Below are positions 6,601 to 9,094 of a stretch of DNA of 9,094 nucleotides, piece by piece. This DNA is from CAYHGV01 sp964356135 (GTDB lineage: Bacteria > Hydrothermota > Tepidihabitantia > CAYHGV01): NCBI GenBank assembly GCA_964356135.1, contig CAYHGV010000107.1, forward strand, positions 1 through 9,094. The letters are read 5' to 3'. Position numbers and translations under genes: made by a program. Numbering within the stretch: the first letter of the stretch is position 1; each line of letters starts with the position of its first letter. The notes beneath the pieces were generated by a model. The model saw only the letters and a program-made list of their open reading frames with translations, did no database searches and was not told where the DNA came from.

Positions 6601-7806
6601 CTATTCCCCTTTCTTGATCTCGACTATTTTACCTGGCTGGGGTAAGACCCCGGAATTAATCAGTGCCTCAATCATACGTGCATCGTTATAGTTTTGCAGT
6701 TCTAATAGGGAAATAATAGCCGAAGTGGGAATTTTGTCAATATAGTTAATCGCCCATATCGTTCGGTCGATGATGATACCGTAATGGTTGCCAATATTGT
6801 TCCTGGCAAATGCTAAGAACTTTTTCTCGCCGGCAGGATTGAGGATCATTTCCACTACCGGCCGGCCCAAAGGATCGTAGCTCACCCGTGCGCCCGAGAA
6901 GTCAAGATTTGAAAGCACCGGGCTCTCGACTGCGACCGGCCGACCATCAAAGGTCGTTTCGGTCGTTTCAGCGCTCGGCTGGGATTCTAACCAGCGCACC
7001 CGGGCAATCTGGAGCTCACCCCGGGCTAAGAGACGCTGCAACTGCTCCTCTTTTATATTCTCCGCCAGGGTAAGTTCAACATTGGGACCTTGTAGAGAAA
7101 CCTTCGCCTCTAAACCAAAGGTTAAAAACCGCTGCTTTATCCGTTCGACCGTTTCTCGAGAACCGCCGGTCGCCACCAAAACCCGCATCTGCTTGACAAA
7201 CGGCAGGTTCACCCGTTCGGGTTGATTGTAATCTTTGAAATCGACCTGCCAGAAAACGGTCCGGTTTTCATCCCAGGCGGCGATACGTTTGGGCAGGTAG
7301 TTTTTATTTACCACCAACCGACCGAGTATTTTTTTGGAGAAGGTTGGGTCTAAAAATGGCACATTCGGTTTGAACTCGAACTCCCAATCCGGCTTGTCGC
7401 TGGTCGGTTTAAATTTCCCCAGCGCCTGGGCACGTTCAACTTGCACTAACAGGTCGGTTTCTTCGCCCCGGCTGTTCGCCTCCCAACCCTGGTCGGTCTT
7501 TTCGTATTCTTTATCGCCCATGCCGATCAGATGGAAGGAGAGTGAAGAACCGTCGCCGTAGGTCCAGCGCCCCTGGACTTCTTCCTGGTCAGGCAGGATA
7601 TAGATACCGGAGGCGCTCTGGCTGACCGCGATCGGTTCTTTCTGTTCCAGCCGATACTCAAAAGCAAATGACCGCTGGCGTTTTAAATTCTTGAATGCGA
7701 AGCCGGGAATCTCTTCCGGTTTCAGGGTCGGCTTGACCAGTCGCGGTACGCAGCTCATGACTGCCCAAACCACGGTCAGGAACAAGAGAATCGCCGGTCG
7801 TTTCAT
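6601..7806 (-). CDS. Lipoprotein fusing a LolA/LppX-like half to a SecD periplasmic-domain-like half
   Basis: The product has 401 residues. The signal peptide MKRPAILLFLTVVWAVMSC gives a lipobox (VMS-C19). Residues about 30-205 look like a LolA/LppX/LprG-type β-sheet lipoprotein: G-x-Y-I-L-P-D near 67-73, a GxxxYEKTDQGW segment (97-108), and F-KDYN-P-ERVNLPF near 190-203. Residues about 205-401 resemble SecD's first periplasmic domain: ETVERIKQRFLTFGLEAKV (218-236), NPAGEKKFLAFARNNIGN (323-340), GIIIDRTIWA (343-352) and SGVLPQPGKIVE (385-396). These match SecD's RR(I/V)xxLG, N-x-x-GAKKF, A-I-x-LDG and SGALPxPxxIVEE regions in order. SecD's membrane helices are absent. An upstream ATG at 7818 would add MEGN, but GGAGGG inside it is the ribosome site for the ATG at 7806, which also gives a normal lipoprotein signal. 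It follows the barrel gene by 11 nt. Function unknown; a periplasmic carrier or chaperone role is inferred. Confidence 0.85.
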   Translation of the reverse strand: MKRPAILLFLTVVWAVMSCVPRLVKPTLKPEEIPGFAFKNLKRQRSFAFEYRLEQKEPIAVSQSASGIYILPDQEEVQGRWTYGDGSSLSFHLIGMGDKEYEKTDQGWEANSRGEETDLLVQVERAQALGKFKPTSDKPDWEFEFKPNVPFLDPTFSKKILGRLVVNKNYLPKRIAAWDENRTVFWQVDFKDYNQPERVNLPFVKQMRVLVATGGSRETVERIKQRFLTFGLEAKVSLQGPNVELTLAENIKEEQLQRLLARGELQIARVRWLESQPSAETTETTFDGRPVAVESPVLSNLDFSGARVSYDPLGRPVVEMILNPAGEKKFLAFARNNIGNHYGIIIDRTIWAINYIDKIPTSAIISLLELQNYNDARMIEALINSGVLPQPGKIVEIKKGE

Positions 7807-7810
7807 GTTT

Positions 7811-7816
7811 CCCTCC
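7811..7816 (-). promoter_or_regulatory. Ribosome binding site that sets the lipoprotein start
   Basis: On the minus strand GGAGGG lies 4 nt before the ATG at 7806-7804. The earlier in-frame ATG at 7818-7816 overlaps the stop of the barrel gene (TGATG) and has no such site. Using it would put MEGN ahead of the basic lipoprotein signal start MKR. The downstream ATG is therefore preferred. Confidence 0.8.
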
Positions 7817-7817
7817 A

Positions 7818-9094
7818 TCAGAAATCCGTCCCCAATCCGAATGTAAATTTGATCGCTTGGTCTTCGGTTTGAGACAGCGGTTTAGCCCAATCGAACTTCA
7901 AAAGGAAATACGAGACCTGGATGCGAAATCCAGCACCGACTCCGACTTTCAGGTCCCGCAGGAACGGAGTCGCCTGCGAATTCCAGAGCTGCAAACTATC
8001 GGTCCAGGCGGCACCGGCATCGACAAACATTACCCCACCGATATTGGAAAACTCGATCGGCAAAGGAAAAGCGAGTTTGAGCCGATCGATGAATGGAAAA
8101 CGGAGTTCGAATTTTGCAACGCCGATTTTTGAACCGAACAATTCATAGTAGCCATAGCCTCGAACCAGGTCACCTAAATAATAGACCTCAGCCCCGAGCC
8201 CGCTCGAGTCAAATCCAAAACTCCCCAAGCCCAACAGCATCGAGGCAAAGGTATAGCGGGGCGCAATGAGAAAATAGTCGCGGAAGTCGAGATAGCCGGT
8301 GGCGAACCGGGTGTCGGAAATCCAGGGCAGGGTGGAATAGGCTTCAAGCCGTGCCCGCAGGCCGCGCACCGGCGCAGTAGCTCCCCAGAGCGCATTATCC
8401 ATAATAAAGGCGCCGTCGAGCAGAAACTGTTTTTCAAAGTCATGGAAAACGCGCACGGTTCCGGTCGGAGAATCCTGATAGACGCTGTTCTCAATGCTCA
8501 TTCCCTGGCCGCCCCATTCGAACCGCAAAAATTTATTGAAGGGATAGGCAAAGGAGAGACCCAGGCCGCGATAACCCTGTTCGACAAACTGGAGCTGGTC
8601 ATCGTAAACCTGCAAATAGCGATTAAAATATTGAAAACCGGAAAATCCGAAATAGACCCGGCGCGCGAGATACCAGTAGTAAAGATAAATATCCGAGTAG
8701 CGAAGATCGGAGAGTAAATCGGAAATAAGCCAGATCCGGTGGTTACCCAATAAGTCGGAAATGGCAATATTGACATTACCCCCAACGCCGGAGGCAGTAG
8801 AATACCCGACCCCACCCACGGCATAGTCGGGCGAAAAACTGAGGCGATACGGTTTGACCTGGCTTGGCTCGACTTCTTCCTCCGTATAGTGACCTGCCGG
8901 TTCGTAGATTGCAACGGTTTCCGCCGTCACCGGCAGATTCTCTTTCGGTTCAGTGATAACCCCGATGTCGAAGCCCAGGTTGTTATAATAAACAAAGGTC
9001 AACCGATGCTCTTTTTGGTCCAAACTCGGAAAATAGACATTGCCCAGAAAATCGGTGCGCTGTTCGATCCTGCCGTCGGCTATAGAATATCGGC
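7818..9094 (-). CDS. TolB-propeller/Omp85-like outer-membrane barrel protein, C-terminal part (5' end outside window)
   Basis: About 425 residues are visible. The frame stays open to the window edge, so the apparent TTG at 9023 is an internal Leu codon and not a start. The first residues (GRIEQRTDFLGNVYFPS, then RLTFVYYNNLGFDI) look like the last blade of a TolB/PD40-type β-propeller. A linker with EP-rich sequence leads to YRLSFSPDYAVGGVGYS and ISDLLGNHRI, the hallmark join of propeller-barrel fusions. A run of amphipathic β-strands follows. VRGYGYYE (8165-8142) matches the Omp85 loop-6 VRGF/Y motif, followed by ELRFPF and FVDAGAAW as in BamA/TamA barrels, and the chain ends in aromatic Phe (GLGTDF), a typical barrel terminus. 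It should sit in the outer membrane. Its substrate is unknown; POTRA domains are not seen in the visible part. It heads the visible operon, 11 nt before the lipoprotein start. Confidence 0.87.
   Translation of the reverse strand, partial: RYSIADGRIEQRTDFLGNVYFPSLDQKEHRLTFVYYNNLGFDIGVITEPKENLPVTAETVAIYEPAGHYTEEEVEPSQVKPYRLSFSPDYAVGGVGYSTASGVGGNVNIAISDLLGNHRIWLISDLLSDLRYSDIYLYYWYLARRVYFGFSGFQYFNRYLQVYDDQLQFVEQGYRGLGLSFAYPFNKFLRFEWGGQGMSIENSVYQDSPTGTVRVFHDFEKQFLLDGAFIMDNALWGATAPVRGLRARLEAYSTLPWISDTRFATGYLDFRDYFLIAPRYTFASMLLGLGSFGFDSSGLGAEVYYLGDLVRGYGYYELFGSKIGVAKFELRFPFIDRLKLAFPLPIEFSNIGGVMFVDAGAAWTDSLQLWNSQATPFLRDLKVGVGAGFRIQVSYFLLKFDWAKPLSQTEDQAIKFTFGLGTDF

Noticed and set aside
8498..8914. 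138-codon open frame on the minus strand in another phase
   Set aside because: It overlaps the barrel gene in a different frame. The barrel frame carries the VRGY, LLGNHR and terminal Phe signatures, while this one has no protein-like pattern.
7818..9023. Taking the barrel protein as a complete 401-residue gene starting at 9023
   Set aside because: The codon there is TTG, the frame remains open to the window edge, and the 24 residues upstream continue a propeller blade, so the gene is truncated by the window.

Overview
The window looks like chromosome from an uncultured Gram-negative (double-membrane) bacterium. A β-barrel outer-membrane protein, a lipoprotein with a lipobox, and a C25-type peptidase with a C-terminal FlgD-like/Por-type sorting domain are all present. 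Together they point to the FCB superphylum or neighbouring candidate phyla such as WOR-3/Stahlbacteria, Cloacimonadota, Latescibacteria or KSB1. The phylum is an inference from protein flavour and intergenic repeat style, not something the sequence proves. Every gene I can support lies on the minus strand, so transcription runs from high to low coordinates.

Positions 9094 to 748 hold a tightly packed run of six genes. In transcription order they are: the 3' part of a TolB-propeller/Omp85-like barrel protein (cut by the window edge); a lipoprotein joining a LolA/LppX-like half to a SecD periplasmic-type half; a processive-type GT2 membrane glycosyltransferase; a 55-residue Trm112/UPF0434 zinc-ribbon protein; a 1273-residue PorU/gingipain-like C25 protein; and a 122-residue B-box-like zinc-finger membrane protein. 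Gaps are -23 to +25 nt. Two junctions overlap (23 nt and TTGA), so this reads as one operon with translational coupling. Five of the six products are predicted to sit in or act on the envelope, which suggests a joint role in making, exporting or anchoring surface material. That joint role is inferred.

Positions 422 to 747 carry no gene. They hold a good promoter for the tRNA operon, a GTA/GGAGTA-type degenerate repeat, an ACCACAGAAAACACAGAG-type element, and at most a weak terminator for the six-gene operon.

Positions 421 to 1 hold a tRNA operon in the order Thr(TGT), Tyr(GTA), Gly (partial). This is the order seen in the thrU-tyrU-glyT cluster upstream of tuf in many bacteria. CCA is not encoded in the two complete tRNAs. 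Both tRNA spacers contain clear inverted repeats.
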